DNA from: Malurus cyaneus samueli
Taxonomy: Eukaryota; Chordata; Aves; Passeriformes; Maluridae
Assembly (NCBI GenBank): GCA_009741485.1
Contig: CM019236.1
Span: 42,801,791 to 42,865,790, forward strand
DNA length: 64,000 nt
Direction: 5' to 3'
In this document: positions 1-12,580 of the stretch, piece after piece
Numbering within the stretch: position 1 is the stretch's first letter
How the letters are laid out: every line of letters begins with the position of its first letter
The notes under the pieces: model-generated
What the model saw: only the letters and a program-made list of their open reading frames with translations
Told to the model about the DNA's origin: nothing
Database searches by the model: none
Made by a program: the position numbers and the translations under genes

Positions 1-1867
1 ACTGTTCCTTATCTGTATGAAATGGAAAATCTGTTACTGATGGCCCCTTTCAGCTGCTAGGAGACAACAGTGTCTGGCAGTATAAAAGTCAGGGAATGCA
101 GGATGAAATCATTAATCTTTGTCTTAAGTAGTAGCTTGTGAAAGCATACTTTCACTCTCCAAAGAGCCACAGATCCATAGTGACTGGAGGAATCACCCAT
201 CTTGTCTTCTCTCCATCCTTGCTGAGAACCTTCCTGCTGTGGTAACCCTTGCTTCCTTCAGCTTGGAGTCTATTGGGTGTTGTCATTTTGTTCAATTCAA
301 GAGTAATAACCACTTAAAGCATGCCTGTGCAGAACTGTGAATTGGATGAGGTCATGCTTGTGTGTGTATTGCTTTGTGTCCCTTGAATTAATGACATTGC
401 TAACATCTCTCTGCCCTGTTGAAATGCAAATATATTTTCTTTTTGCATTTCAGAAACTCACTTTAGTGCATGTAGAAAGAAAAATCTGTAATCTGTGTAT
501 TTTTTCTCAAGTCAGATAAACCCAGATATTGAGTTGAAGAAAGCCTCATAATAGCAAAAGCCTAATATCAACTGTGTCTCTGAGTAGGGAAAGCAGAACT
601 TTAAACAAGGCTTAAAACATAAAATTTTGCTAAGGTGATCCAGGAATAAGGATTGCTCTGCCTCACTAGGAAGCAGGATGGACCTTACTGGATTTCAGGA
701 TGGACCTGTTTCTGCTTTCACAATCTGTTTTCCTTGTATTTGGAATTCATTATTTTTGCTCTTTCAGCCTTTCACTGCTTTATTTTCCAATTGTTATTCA
801 AAAGATCTCACCTAGCCTACCAGGCTTTTGTCTGAACAAGGAGTGAAACCCAAGCAGAGTCGGCTAAGAATTTCCATTACTACTGCCTGCAATTATGTGG
901 CTCATTATGAACATTTGGGGGGTTAATTTTCATCTGTGGAGGCAAGCATTCTGTAGTGTGTTGTCCAGGATGATCAGACAATGGAATTATTTGATGTTTG
1001 GCTTCTTCAGCCTTTCAGATAGCCAAGGCTGTCACTTGCCTCCCACTTTAACTGAAATGCATAGCAGTTCCCAAGGATGAATGTCAGCTGTCAAGTGTGG
1101 AGGATACAGACTGGTAGTCTCCAAGAATGATGCACTCTGGCACTTTAAAAGAGGAATTTGGGGCTCTTTTCAGGCTGGGAAATCTCTAATACAATGTCAC
1201 ACATACATTTTGGTCCCTATGACATATTACTCCCACCTCCATGTAGGTAGAAAACAAATTCTGAAAAACATTCTTTGATCTTCCACCCACTGATCTGCTT
1301 GAAATTTAAGTTCTGTGCTGCATCTCAAGGGAAGAAGGAGTAGGAATATAATTTATACCATATTTAAAAAAAAAACAAAAAAACATTCCTTACACCAGCT
1401 TCAGGATTATTGCTGCATAATTCTTTGCAATTCCTTCAGTTTGTCACCACACTTTTCAAATGACATTGGACTATTCTCTATCTGACCCAGTTACACTATT
1501 TTCTTTCAAGCAAGAGTATTAGGCTGCTCCCTAAAATCTGTTTTTTTTCCTCCTTTCCTGTGATGTTAAATGAAATATTTAGTTTTCCTTCCAAGGTCAC
1601 GCTTTCTCGAAAGATTTAAGTATTCACAATGTCCTTGTACAAATGTAGGGCAAATCCAAGGTACCAGTTTTCAGTCCTGTTGACAGATCGGTTCTGGAAA
1701 GTGTCATGAGAGGTAGAAAGGCAGCTGGACATGGCTCCATAGGTAGATGGAATTGTGGAGAAAAGGGATGTCAAAGGCTACGTGTATTTTTTTCCCTTTC
1801 ACAGTGCAATGCCTTCAAGAACAGGTGACACACACTTGAAATCTGTGGATCTCAGAGTGGTTTCAAT

Positions 1868-2028
1868 TTACTTCCTCCCCCTCTCATCTCCTACTTCTTC
1901 CTCTTCCCCTGCCTTCCTTTTACCCCCTTTCTTTCTTCCTTTCTTCCTTCCTCCCTTCCTTCCTTCTCCTTTCCTTCCTCCTTCCCTCCCTCCTTTCCCT
2001 ATTTCCTCCCCCCTTCCTTTTCCTTTTT
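1868..2028 (+). repeat. Polypyrimidine tract (TTCC/CCTT-rich microsatellite)
   Basis: About 160 bases are almost purely C and T on the + strand, made of degenerate TTCC, TTTC and CCCT units. Purine interruptions are few and lie mainly at the 5' end. Such mirror-like pyrimidine tracts can form triplex DNA and mutate in length. The Ser/Pro/Leu-rich reading frame across it is a by-product of the composition, not a gene. Confidence 0.9.
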
Positions 2029-5000
2029 GTTGATGTTGTGTTTGCTGTTTGAGTTCAGAGAACCTTGGAACTGCTTGTTTTTCTTATTTTTTTTAAAATG
2101 AAAATCTGTAGGGGACTGGTGAGGGGTCTATTTTGGTGATGTTGACTCAAAGCATGCTCACTGCAGGGACAGGCAGAGGTTGTTTGCAGCTAATCTGAGA
2201 TAGTTTGTAGACTTTGCATCAGTTCTTGAATCACTTTCCTGCGAGTTTCCATCACAGCTAATTCCATCACCTGCAGAATTCTAGGGTTTTGATGCTTATA
2301 TGGATTTGTTCAAAATGCTGCTGTTTCTGTAGGTACATTTGGCAGCTTTAACTTGATGAATCTGGTGGTCTGTGTTGTTACCTACTATATGGCTCACTTA
2401 ATTTCTGTGAGCTCTGTTGACAGCAGATGATAATTTCTAAAAGGAATTCAAGAAGAGAAGCTTTTTCACTTGGATAACTATAGTGCTTTTACCAGGAAGT
2501 ACATAGCTAGTTTGTGAAACAGCTGTTCTTCAGATCTGTTGCAGGGAATATGAAGATGGCTAAGGGCACCGCTTCACCTGCTGTGCTGATCAGGATAAGA
2601 GGGCGCATGATATCTTTGCATCCCTGTTATTATCCAACAGCTTGTTTTCATTAAACCTGTGGTCTCCTATCATTTTCAGCAGAGCACTTATCTTGGGAGT
2701 GGTTTCTTTTTGCACAAGGTGCAGCATGAATACCAGAGAGATACAGTGAAACCAGGATTGATTTGATCTTCGACCAGTCATTCCACCAGTAGTTATGTCA
2801 CTATACTCACTTCTAGGGGCTTGTTGATGTAGAAGGTCATTTGTAAAGACTTTTGCTTTGATTGGGAGCCTGCTGGTTGTGGATGTGCTTTTAGCTTTCT
2901 TCTCATGTAACCTAAAACAGGGATAGTTCAGTTGCCCTCATCCAGTCACCCATCATTCTCACACCATTCCAGCTGTTACCCTGCTAGGATTCCTGTTGAC
3001 GTGGTTGCTTATGCAGTATTTCTGCTGTTCACAGGAGACATTTAGATGTAATCTTGATTGTCAGCTCCCAGTAGTCAGCAGACCTCAGAAATCATTATCT
3101 TAATAATACAGGAATGTTACTGTTGATCAGTTTTAAGCTCTAGTTCTGTAGCCATTGTGTATCAGTAGCTTATCCATCAGAATTAACTTTGTCCTTCCTT
3201 TCCATTTTGAGGAGAGGAAAAAAATAAGATGAAGAAAGGAGAAAAGATGAAGGGAGAGGGAAAGATTTAATGTTTATTTGACAAACAGTATTTAGTGGAA
3301 GCATTACATAGTTCTATCTTCCCGTGCTACACAAATATGTTACCGGCTTTTGAGGGTATATTTTAAGTAATTGATATTTATTTTGTCAGCTTTTGTTTTT
3401 TGTATTTGTCATTGACATCATGCCTAAATGATGCTAATGGATCCTTGTGACTTTGAGGACACTGGAGTTCTTCACATACAGTAATGGGGTCCTTAGGTTT
3501 GTACCTCAAAAGCCAAAATTGAGTTTTACTTAGAATTCTGCAGTTTTTCTTCTTGTATTGTTGATTCGCTGAGTGACATTAGGAGGACCTAAGCAAGGTC
3601 TGAGTACATTTTGCGTCCCAAAAGGAGGAACAGATGGGAAGGAGCTTGTTTCAGGGTAAGTTGGAACAGCTGTCCATTTCCTCTATGGGTGATGGGATCT
3701 GACATCGTGCCTTGTGACAAGGGAAGAGCTTTTGTGTGGCTTTAAAAGGATGAGATGGAAGGAATAATAGAGAATTTAATTTTCTGCTTCTGCATCTGTT
3801 TTGACCCAAAATTTAAATTTTCCTGCTGGTTTATGGTTTGTTCCTTGGAGGAACTGATAGGGCAAATCCATAGATAGAGTCACAGGCCTTTTGGTCACCC
3901 CCTGACTAAATGAGTATTGACACTTTGCTCCGTTCCTATCACTTCTTCACTGACCTCTGAGCTAGAGGAAGATCATGAATTCTTGACACACTTGGGAGGT
4001 CCCCTGGGCGTGGTCAGCTTCGATTTTTCTGATACTGCAGGCTATTTCAACCTTTCTTTAAAAACATCTCTTCTGTCCCTCTATTTATGTTAACAACTCA
4101 CTTCTCCCTCAGAAATCCCTGTTGCTCAGCTACAGACTTAAATCAATCCTGTGTGCATACTAATTTCTAAAATGGTGGGTCTTCTCTAATGTCAAAGAAC
4201 GTTATTTTTTCCGGAATACAGTCAGTGTGTACACAGAATACAGGCTAAGTCAGGAATGCAAAATTGTATTGTCACTTGCAGATGAAAATCAGAGACACTG
4301 ATGAATTCTGAATGAATCCTAATGTGAAGACATTTAAGGCTTCAAATGCATGATCTCAGGAGGCTCTTTCTTTGGGAGAGTGTAAGCTGAGCAGTGTTTT
4401 CTGTACTCAGCTGAAAAAAGGAAGAAAGAACATCCTGTCATCCTTGGAGTTTTGGACTGCTGCAGAAACAGAGTATTTCCTTTGTGAAGTAAGGTTCCTG
4501 TCCTACCTGAGAATCTGCTACCTTCAGCGCAGAGAATGCTGGCTGAACTGCTGTGCTGTGGGCAGCAGAAGAGAAATATTGCTTTGATTCAGTCTAGTTT
4601 GTGTTTAATAATAAAATTGACACTGGCCTAGGTCTGTGTGTGATATTTAGGGAATATAATTATTTCAGATGTATTGGGGGTGCTTGGGGAGTTGGCCTTA
4701 TAAATCTGAGAGCAAGAATAATCTGCTAGGTAGGGGGCTGCTAGGATAGAGAGTGATTTGTGGCCATTTACGTAGCACCTGTCAGGACCTGCTGCTCAGC
4801 TCATCTGGAGAGCAGTTTGACTGCAGTGCAAATTTCCTCTAAGAAGAGATTTTCTTTGAAAAGCTTTTGCACAAGCAGTGGATTATTTCACATGGGTTAA
4901 GTAATATAAAACCTTTTTTGGGAAGTGGCAGAAGTAACTGAGAGCATGCTTGTTGCCAGAGAAAAAGGTTCCTTTCAATTACCCTCTTAGCGATGACAGG

Positions 5001-6028
5001 TTTGTGTAAAAAAGGGGCACATTTTATCTTAATGTGTGAGGTAGCGATGGCTTTGCTAGATATGACTGTTGAAGAAATGAAAATATATGTTTCTTGTTGG
5101 CCAGAACAGAAGAAATCTGTGCCTCAAGCAGTACAGAGGCAGAATCTATGAGGGATCAGAAGTTTCTTACTCCAGGGACGGTTTTTGTGTTGTTATTTAT
5201 GTAATCTGTTCCCTATTCCACTGACAGTTGTCCTTCAGCATGGTCCATACGTACTGCAATCTGTGGGAAGGATTTGCACCGGTAACATCCTTGGGGACAG
5301 CATGAGACAAGTGTTAATGCTATCAGAAAGGCTGTTTCATGCTGGGGAGACAGCAGCATCTTTTATGAGCAAAAATGTATCTAGGACCATCATGGGGCCA
5401 TCTAGTCATTTGCCCAGGAAGGACATAAATCCCTGATTGCAAGAGACTGGGAAGACGTAACCAGGCAAAAAGTCCACTCAATTCATTTGCATCTCACCCA
5501 TTCCTGGGTGCTATTGGGCACATGACATAGGGTGAGCAAACTTCTTGCCTTCTTATGGCTCAGCAGACAGGGAGTGGGACTCAGATGTGAATGGAGACTG
5601 GAGCCTCTTTTCCCAGCGTTTGGCTGCCTGATGTATCTCAGTATGGGACATTTATCTCAGCATGGCAGGGCAGTAATGCCCCATCTTTGCATGCACAGAC
5701 TTACAGCCTGTGTGTCATGGTGCCAGTGGGATGAGAGGCTCTCGTGTCCTCCCAAACCCCAACACCACTGCTGCTGACTTGCCCTGCCTGGTGATATGGT
5801 GGCACGGGGCAGGTTGCTGAACCTGGTGTTAGCCTGTGACAAGCTCCCCTTGCCGCAGAGTCTTTCAGTTCCTCGTGCTCCCCTTGCACAAACTGGCTGC
5901 CTTTTCTGGGTTTGGGACAGTGTCCCCATTGTCCACTTTTGCCTTGCTGCTCGCACAAGCTGCTCCACCTGCCCAGTGTGTGTCGGCAGCTGTCACGATC
6001 CTGTGCTGAGCAGAGTAGAGCAGAAAAA

Positions 6029-6048
6029 TCTCTCTCTCTCTCTCTCTC
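6029..6048 (+). repeat. (TC)n dinucleotide microsatellite
   Basis: Ten uninterrupted TC units. On the minus strand they give a run of alternating Arg and Glu codons inside a long spurious reading frame. Confidence 0.9.
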
Positions 6049-6829
6049 ACATTGGAGCACGTTGCCATGGCAATGCGCAGTCTGCTGCACTCTGGGTCTC
6101 CAGGAGCCAGAAATCATGATGCTTTTGCAACATTGAGGTAAACATCTCTTTTTTCCTGTATATAGTGCATCCACCCCTCGATAAGAGTACCAGCTCTTAT
6201 TGGCATAGCCTCTCCTTGTCCCCTGCATGGGGGAGAGTGCCTCCGGGCACCAAGAGCGTGCCTGGCCTCTGTAGCCAGGCTTCTGTGAGTTGGAGTGGTG
6301 CCTCTGGCAGTGGCAGTGCCCTCCCTTCACTAGGCTGAGTTTGCCACAAGGGAGAAACAGCTGCCTGGGAGCTGCATCACTTGTGGGGTCAGCACTGGAG
6401 CATGCAGTGGATGGGTGGAGGGGTATGGCTACAGCTCTTCTGGCTGCTGAGTGCAGAGATGAGTCCCTCGGTGCTTGTTCACAGCTCTGTTGCTGGTTTG
6501 CGCTGATCATCTTGGGAAAGGCTTCTATTTTCCCCTAAGCCCCTTTTAGAGTTTGAAAGTGGACTTGCTCTCATTTGCACCCTGGAAAGGCACCCTAAGG
6601 ACTCTGGCTAATGAGTGCATACACTTAAAGGTGTAGAAATTTGCTGGTTCTTTTTTCTGGGGCTTGCCAGTACTTTGTTATGGTGCTGGGGGTTTTCAGT
6701 TGTTTCTCCAGTGTTTTGGGAATCAGTATTTCTCACATCCAGGAGCCTGTAGCTGGCAGGTGATTGAAGACTCTTTTTACAGTGTTCTTTGTTATTGCAG
6801 GCAGTAATGAGCATAGCAGGTTGTTGCAG

Positions 6830-7235
6830 GCAGGGAAGTGTGGCCGCGTGAACTGAAAATTAATATCTTGATCTGCTGGCATTTGTTCCAGTATCTTTCT
6901 CTCCACCTCTCTCCCTCTCACTGTTGGTGTGTGTATGAAGGGGGAGTTGATGCTGGAGAGGGGAGCGGAGCAGAGCAGGGGAGGAGTTTCTATCAGCCTC
7001 TTCTTTTTCTTTTTTTTTTCCTCCCGTCCAGTGACGTGAGCAATGCCTGGAACAATCAGGCTGGCTCCAAACAGTGTGCCTGAAGATGCTGGAGAAAACA
7101 GCCTAGTGTGCTTTAAGCAAACACTGATTGCTTGAGCCGGGGCTCTCCAGACGTAACCTTTTCCAGTTCCTCTGCAGGGGATTGGGAAGTTGCATTAGCT
7201 TTCTTCTTCCTCATCCCATACACTCACTTTTGGAA
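6830..7235 (+). promoter_or_regulatory. PSD3: Candidate internal promoter and 5' leader of a short PSD3 transcript
   Basis: The sequence just upstream of the first-exon ATG at 7236 must hold either a transcription start or a splice acceptor. A CRE-like octamer TGACGTGA lies at 7032-7039. There is no clear TATA box and no CpG island. The octamer directly follows a long pyrimidine run ending in CAG (7029-7031), which would also make a strong splice acceptor, so a further non-coding exon upstream is possible. The leader contains two short upstream ORFs, at 7043-7135 (30 codons) and 7086-7106 (6 codons). The main reading frame is closed upstream by TAG at 7104-7106. That a promoter sits here is inference from the presence of a start-codon exon. 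Confidence 0.45.
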
Positions 7236-7394
7236 ATGATTGGAGTTAACAGTGTTCAGAGCACCAGCAAAGTCCGGGTGAGAGCCACAGGTTCGGTGAA
7301 ATACTCCCGAGAAGAATCTCTCTGGCGGCAGTCCCATCGGTCAAAATCTATGAAAATCTCCAACTCCTCTGAGTTTTCTACTAAAGACAGCAAG
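7236..7394 (+). CDS. PSD3: PSD3 alternative first coding exon (Sec7-less isoform)
   Basis: Fifty-three codons run from ATG 7236 to a good donor (AAG followed by GTAAAT at 7395) and end in phase 0, which matches the phase-0 acceptor at 17508. The start was chosen because it is the first in-frame ATG after the stop at 7104, with G at position -3. The encoded segment begins MIGVNSVQS and ends STKDSK. It is rich in Ser (14 of 53) and has 11 Lys/Arg against 4 acidic residues, so it could add a basic, phosphorylatable tail before the PH domain. It does not look like any part of Sec7. Joined to the seven 3' exons it gives a 375-residue protein with PH and coiled-coil regions but only the last 15 Sec7 residues. 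A short EFA6A isoform of similar design is known in neurons; equivalence here is inference. The alternative, an unused chance ORF, seems less likely given the phase and donor. Confidence 0.72.
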
Positions 7395-7620
7395 GTAAAT
7401 AACTGAATATTGGTAGTGTTTTGCGTGGTTAGGCATGTGGTTGGTGTTATGAAAAGGTTATGCTTAGCAGGATTTAATAGCTCGGGATGAGCTGCAGTGA
7501 TCACAGAATTTCTGTCAGGTCAGGAAAAAAAATCTGTGCGTTTGAGGAGAGACCTGAAGGTGAAAGACCTCTGGTGTTACAGTGTTTGGATTTTACTTGA
7601 ATGTCCTGTCACTGAGCTTG

Positions 7621-7654
7621 GTGCAGTAGTAAATAGGGTGCAGTAGTAAATAGG
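7621..7654 (+). repeat. 17-bp tandem duplication
   Basis: The unit GTGCAGTAGTAAATAGG occurs twice head to tail without mismatch. It is probably a replication slippage product, with no sign of function. Confidence 0.85.
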
Positions 7655-10600
7655 GAAAACTTGCTAGTGACAATGCTAATTGGGGCTCTGCTCTTGGGAA
7701 AGGGGCCAGAGCTGGCAGGTGATGTCCTTGGGATTATCTGTTTAATGGGAATTGTTTTCTGTAGAAAAATAGTTCTTCCTCCTTATCTACAGCTCTGTGG
7801 TTTAGTAGGTGCGGGTGCTAGGTGAAAATACTATCTCACTTGCATGTATGACTAAATATTGTATTCAATATTTATTAGGAAGGCATTGCTGATACATTTA
7901 TAGGAATTCGTTAGTGTATTGTAGTGGTTGGTAGCACAGGCTATGCCCAGCTGCTAAAGTCACTGTGTGCAGCATCTCATCCCCCTGCCCAGCCCAGTTA
8001 TTCAGTTCTTAAGCAAACAACCCCCACTCCATGCAGCATCTCTTTTTTTTCCTCATCCCTCGTTCCCACAATAACTGAGAGGCACTTAGGAGCTCTTGGC
8101 AAGTGCTGCATGTCTCCAAGGGTTGGATGAACTTTATGCAATGACCAAACATGCCTCTAATTTAATTCTTATTGCCAGTTGATTCTGCCCTTGGGATTAG
8201 AAGATAAAACCACTTGCAAAGGTGTGTTGAATCAGGGTGAAATATTTCAAAGCATCAGCCAAGCATTTAACCATGTCTTGTGTCTGTGTACATGCAAGCA
8301 GGCTCATGCAAGGATCTTCCTTTACTGTTCCTCCCTAAATCTGCTATCTCTTCTGAGAGAAGCCTCTGCTGTGGTGAAAAGATCCCAGTACTGCACAGTA
8401 GTTCCTAGCAGATCACTCTCTGCTAGCTTACAGGTTGTATGGCATTTCAGAGACTGAGCTATGTAACTTAAATCACAGAGTACTGTGAACAGAAATAAGT
8501 ATCTTTTTTAGTTCAATTTAATGAACCTCTATTTTCAGGACCATATCTAAGAAATAGCATTTTGCTGAGTTGGAGCAGAGAAATAGCATGGCTGTCATTC
8601 TCAGGCTGCTGCTGATGCAGTATGTGTTTCTCCTGCAAATGCCAAAGTAAAGGCTGCATCTTGCGGGTGCTCTGGGACCCTGCTGGTGATCACTTTCACC
8701 CTAAGCATGGGAATGATTGCATGGTATTTGGTGGGAGGATGCATGAAAACTCTACTGCATATGGTAAAAGCTCAGAGTCTTTTGACACTGGGTGAATTAC
8801 TTAATCTCTATGTGTTCCCTCTCCCAGGCTTTGTGTCCACTGTGTATGCATGGAGTAGTATTCTCAGGGCAGGGAGTTTCTCCCAGGGATGGTATCTGAC
8901 AGTTAGTTAACTACTGCAGTAATGAAAGCTCGGTTTTCATTCCTCCCTGGAATTTACATTTCTGTCTACTGAGTGCAGTAGTTTGTGATTTGAAGTATAC
9001 CTACTTATTTTCTTGCCTATCTCATTAAGATGGGAAGAACACTGCAGCTTTGTTTCGGTTTGCTGTGTTGCTTCCTTATTTCATACTAAGGTTTTTGTAT
9101 GTGTGGAGCATCTAAGACATGCAAAAGCTGTTACAAAGGGCTGAGAAAATCCCTGCATTCCCTCCAATGATGCCTTCCTGGCTGATAAGATGACAAGCGG
9201 CTCTGCCAGTGATTGGTCTTGTGATTTTGGACAGCCCTTTTCTTTCCATCTCTCTGTTCCCCCTTCTGATCTTTGTCTGCCCATGTTTTTTTGCTAAGAC
9301 GTCACTGATTTAGAGAACTGATGTATAATTGAGCTTTGGCGCTTTGATACTGTTGTGTTGGTGGAAGAACCCGGAGGTTGTTCATACGTAGTGTGGCACA
9401 GGAGGTCTTTTTATCAGTGTAACTCTGCATATGTGTTCGTGCATCACTTCTCAGGAAATGTCTTCAGTTCTAGGCTAGGCTTTTCTGGACACTGATGCCA
9501 TGTAGGTTTTCTCCATCTCAAGGTTTGGTTAGTAGACTTGTCCTCTCCATATTTCTGTGGGTGTGTTTCCCCCTTTGTGTCTGGACTGCCTTCTGTTTTA
9601 TCTGCTCTCCATATAAAGTGATTACTTTGCACAAGACCTTTTTCTGTGACTGCTTCATCTAACTTTGGACAGGAGACAGATTTAAGCCATTTGTGCCTCA
9701 GAAACATTTTTTTCACTTCACTTTTTTTTTTTTCACTTAAGTGACTCAGCCTATTTTGCTAAGCTAAAGAGTATTATGTATCTTCATGGTTTAGTTAGTA
9801 TGAATAAAGCACCAACATGGTGCCTGAAGATGAGGTCTGCCTGCTGCCAGTGTCAGGAAAGCTAGGTAGCCCAAGTACCTACCATCTCCTTGACACACGT
9901 CAGGTAGTTCCTGTGTGTGCATGCAGGCTGCAGGATGTGTGCAGGAGGCAGGGTGATGCATCCTGAGTGTGTATTACAGGCAGGTACCACAGCCTCATGC
10001 CAGCAGGAGAACCTGTAAAAGGATACTGCGAATTATGTACCACTGTTCTCTGGAGAGCAGGCTCAAGTCCAGACTGCATGCAAGGTGAGTCAAAGGACCT
10101 TAGTATCATCTGTGTGACCCAGTGTGCTCAGTAGTCTCTGCTCCTGGCAGACTCCTTTTCTGCAGCCGGGGACTGAATTGCCAAGTACTTGTGCCTGTCC
10201 TGCCTACTAATGCCCAGGGCCACCAGTAAAACATTTGAAATATGCTGTATAGATGCTCCACTATCAAGAAACACTTCTCTAGCCTTTTCTCTATTTATCT
10301 GTAATAATTCAGTATGCTGCCTTTACAATGACACTGATAAAACTCTCCAGCAAGTACAGAACAAATTTTTTTCCAGCAACCCCTGTGTATTAATTTTACT
10401 GAGGATGCATTTCTTACGTGGCATTAATTCCTTGGCTCTTAGGAGCCACAGCTAACCATCCTTTTCTGTTTTATGATGATATATCTGGCACAATCTTTCT
10501 TTCCTTTTTTTTTTCTTTCTCCCCCTCCCCCTCCTTCTCCATACAAACCAGATTTTTAACAGAGGAGTTTCTCTCCGAAATGTTCTCCTCCAGTTGGTGA

Positions 10601-12580
10601 CGCACTTGAAATTCCCTGGGTGAAATGATCTCCTTTCCTTCCCCCTAAAACATTCCTATCAACCCTATCTCCTCCTACACTTAAACAACATTCATCGGTT
10701 CCATATGCTGCTGAACAGCTCTGTGCTGTTTTATGAATAATGTATGCTGGCTTGTTAGAAGAACGTTTGTTGTACAAACCAGTGGAATTTAAAATTGAGA
10801 GCAATGTCAGCAGACATGCCATGCCTTGACTAATGCACAGGCTTCGTGGGGTGATATTCTGGCATCCTTGCTGCACCTTCATGAGAAGGGGGGAAAATTT
10901 GTGAGAAATCGGGGGCATGTGGGCTTTGAATCTGGCAAGGAGCTACAGTCACTCAGTGATCAGAACCCTTATCCTCGCATTGCCAGGTGTTGCAGATCTG
11001 TGCATGAGGACAGGAGAAAATGTCAAGATCTGGGTTTTGAGGGAGGGTGGCAAATAGCAGGTGGTGAAGTAGTATAGATATGTATTCTGGGGGAGAGCCA
11101 GCCTTCAGGTAGTCACCTAAACAGCAAGCTGGAGGCATATATAGCAATGTGTTGCACCCCATCCAAACCTGGCAGAAGGCAAGGATTCAGAGCTACGCCC
11201 TGGTCCAAAGGATGAGCACATTAACACTTATTAGGACTCTGTGTAGACACCTGTGATGTCTAGTATCTGTTGCCTCTGTAACCTGCTTAACTTTTGTAGG
11301 GTTCTGCTGCTTCAGCTGTTTTTCGTCCCTGCTATAAAGCATGTATGGCAGGAGCCAGTGCTATGCCTGGCTGACTGCTCTGCATCAAAGGGCAAAGCGA
11401 ATGGACAGGTGCTGGGTGCCTGGGGGAGATGCTGAGCTTCGGACTGCAAAGACTAAGCACATCTTTGCCCAGAGATGTGTCTGGAGCTTCCTTGCTGCTT
11501 GGGATCAACCATGCCATTGTCAGTTGGAGGTGAAATGGAAATATGTCCAGGCAGGGTTGCTTCTGGCAGTGGCAGAAGGGAAGTGCGACAAGGACCTGGC
11601 TCAGAGCCCAAGTGAATCCCTGTCCTGGGGCATCAAGAGCCATCCAGGCTATTCTCTGTAATGATCAGGTGACCATTCCCCCAACAATGACCCCAAAAAT
11701 CAGGGAGGAACTGTGTGCAAGCAGAGACCATGCATAACACGAACTGGAGAAGACAGTGTAGGTCGTCCCTGCTGTCTCTGTGAACTTAGTTTTGGTTTTG
11801 CTTATTTACCTGCTCATGGCAGGTGTTTCTGTCTCCTCTTTTATATGTGGAGCAGGTGTGAAAAACAGGTATGGTATATTCCTTTCCCTCTTGGCAGGCT
11901 TTGCTGCATGTGCTAGTGCATCCAGGAAGTCAGTAGTTTACTTCAAGAGCCAGCCCTAAGCTGGCTTTTGAGGGGAGGGCTTGTACACTGCTCTGGGATC
12001 TCTTCAAGCATTTGGACCCCGCTGGCCAGGCTTTGGGGGCCCTGTGCCTCCATGTTACTTAGATGATTTACCAAGATCAGTATCTGGGTAATTTGCTGCA
12101 TCTATGTCCCTGTGTACACACCTGGTTGTGCCTTTCTTCTGTGCACTGCTTCTGAATTCAGAGGCTGACTCACAGCATCACTGACAGCCAGCAGGTGACA
12201 AGAGCAGCCTCTTCAAATGGGTCCAGTGGTTTGTGCATGTGACAAGATTTTGAGGAGGGTGAGGATAGTGAATTACCTTTTTTTTTCTTGGCAGCTTCGT
12301 AAAATATACAGGAATTTTCAGAAGCATGGTTTCATATTCTCTCCATAGTTTCTTGCAACTGGTTGCTCTTCTTTCCTATTAGAATAAAAGTACCAACTAG
12401 TGAAAGCTGGTGAAAATCTTTTGTGGACCTACTTGCTTACCGAAGGGAAAATGGGGGTCGAATTCAGCAGTTTTTTAAAGAGTTAGAGCCTTCCACTTGT
12501 AAGTGTTTCTTGCCTAGTGTATGAACAAATACTAACAAATCCCACAAACACGTTAAAAAATATTTTTTTTTGTACTGCAG

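Larger units (their letters stand above)
1..7031. other. Upstream intronic sequence of PSD3, no exon recognised
   Basis: I looked here for exons encoding the Sec7 domain, which must precede the exon at 17508 in the full-length transcript, and found none. The segment is therefore best read as part of the large intron between the last upstream Sec7 exon (outside the window) and the exon at 17508. It holds a long pyrimidine tract (1868-2028), a TC dinucleotide run near 6029-6048 and a GC-richer stretch around 5530-6540 where several long but unconvincing reading frames overlap. No RNA gene or clear transposon copy was recognised. Confidence 0.6.

Noticed and set aside
430..519. Exon-like stretch after a TTTTTGCATTTCAG acceptor
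   Set aside because: No donor follows before the in-frame stop and the peptide has no resemblance to Sec7.
1755..2033. Pro/Ser/Leu-rich ORF
   Set aside because: Entirely produced by the polypyrimidine tract.
5701..6510. 269-codon minus-strand ORF as a gene
   Set aside because: Low-complexity composition, Arg-Glu run from a microsatellite, no domain, overlapping open frames on both strands; listed only as a curiosity.
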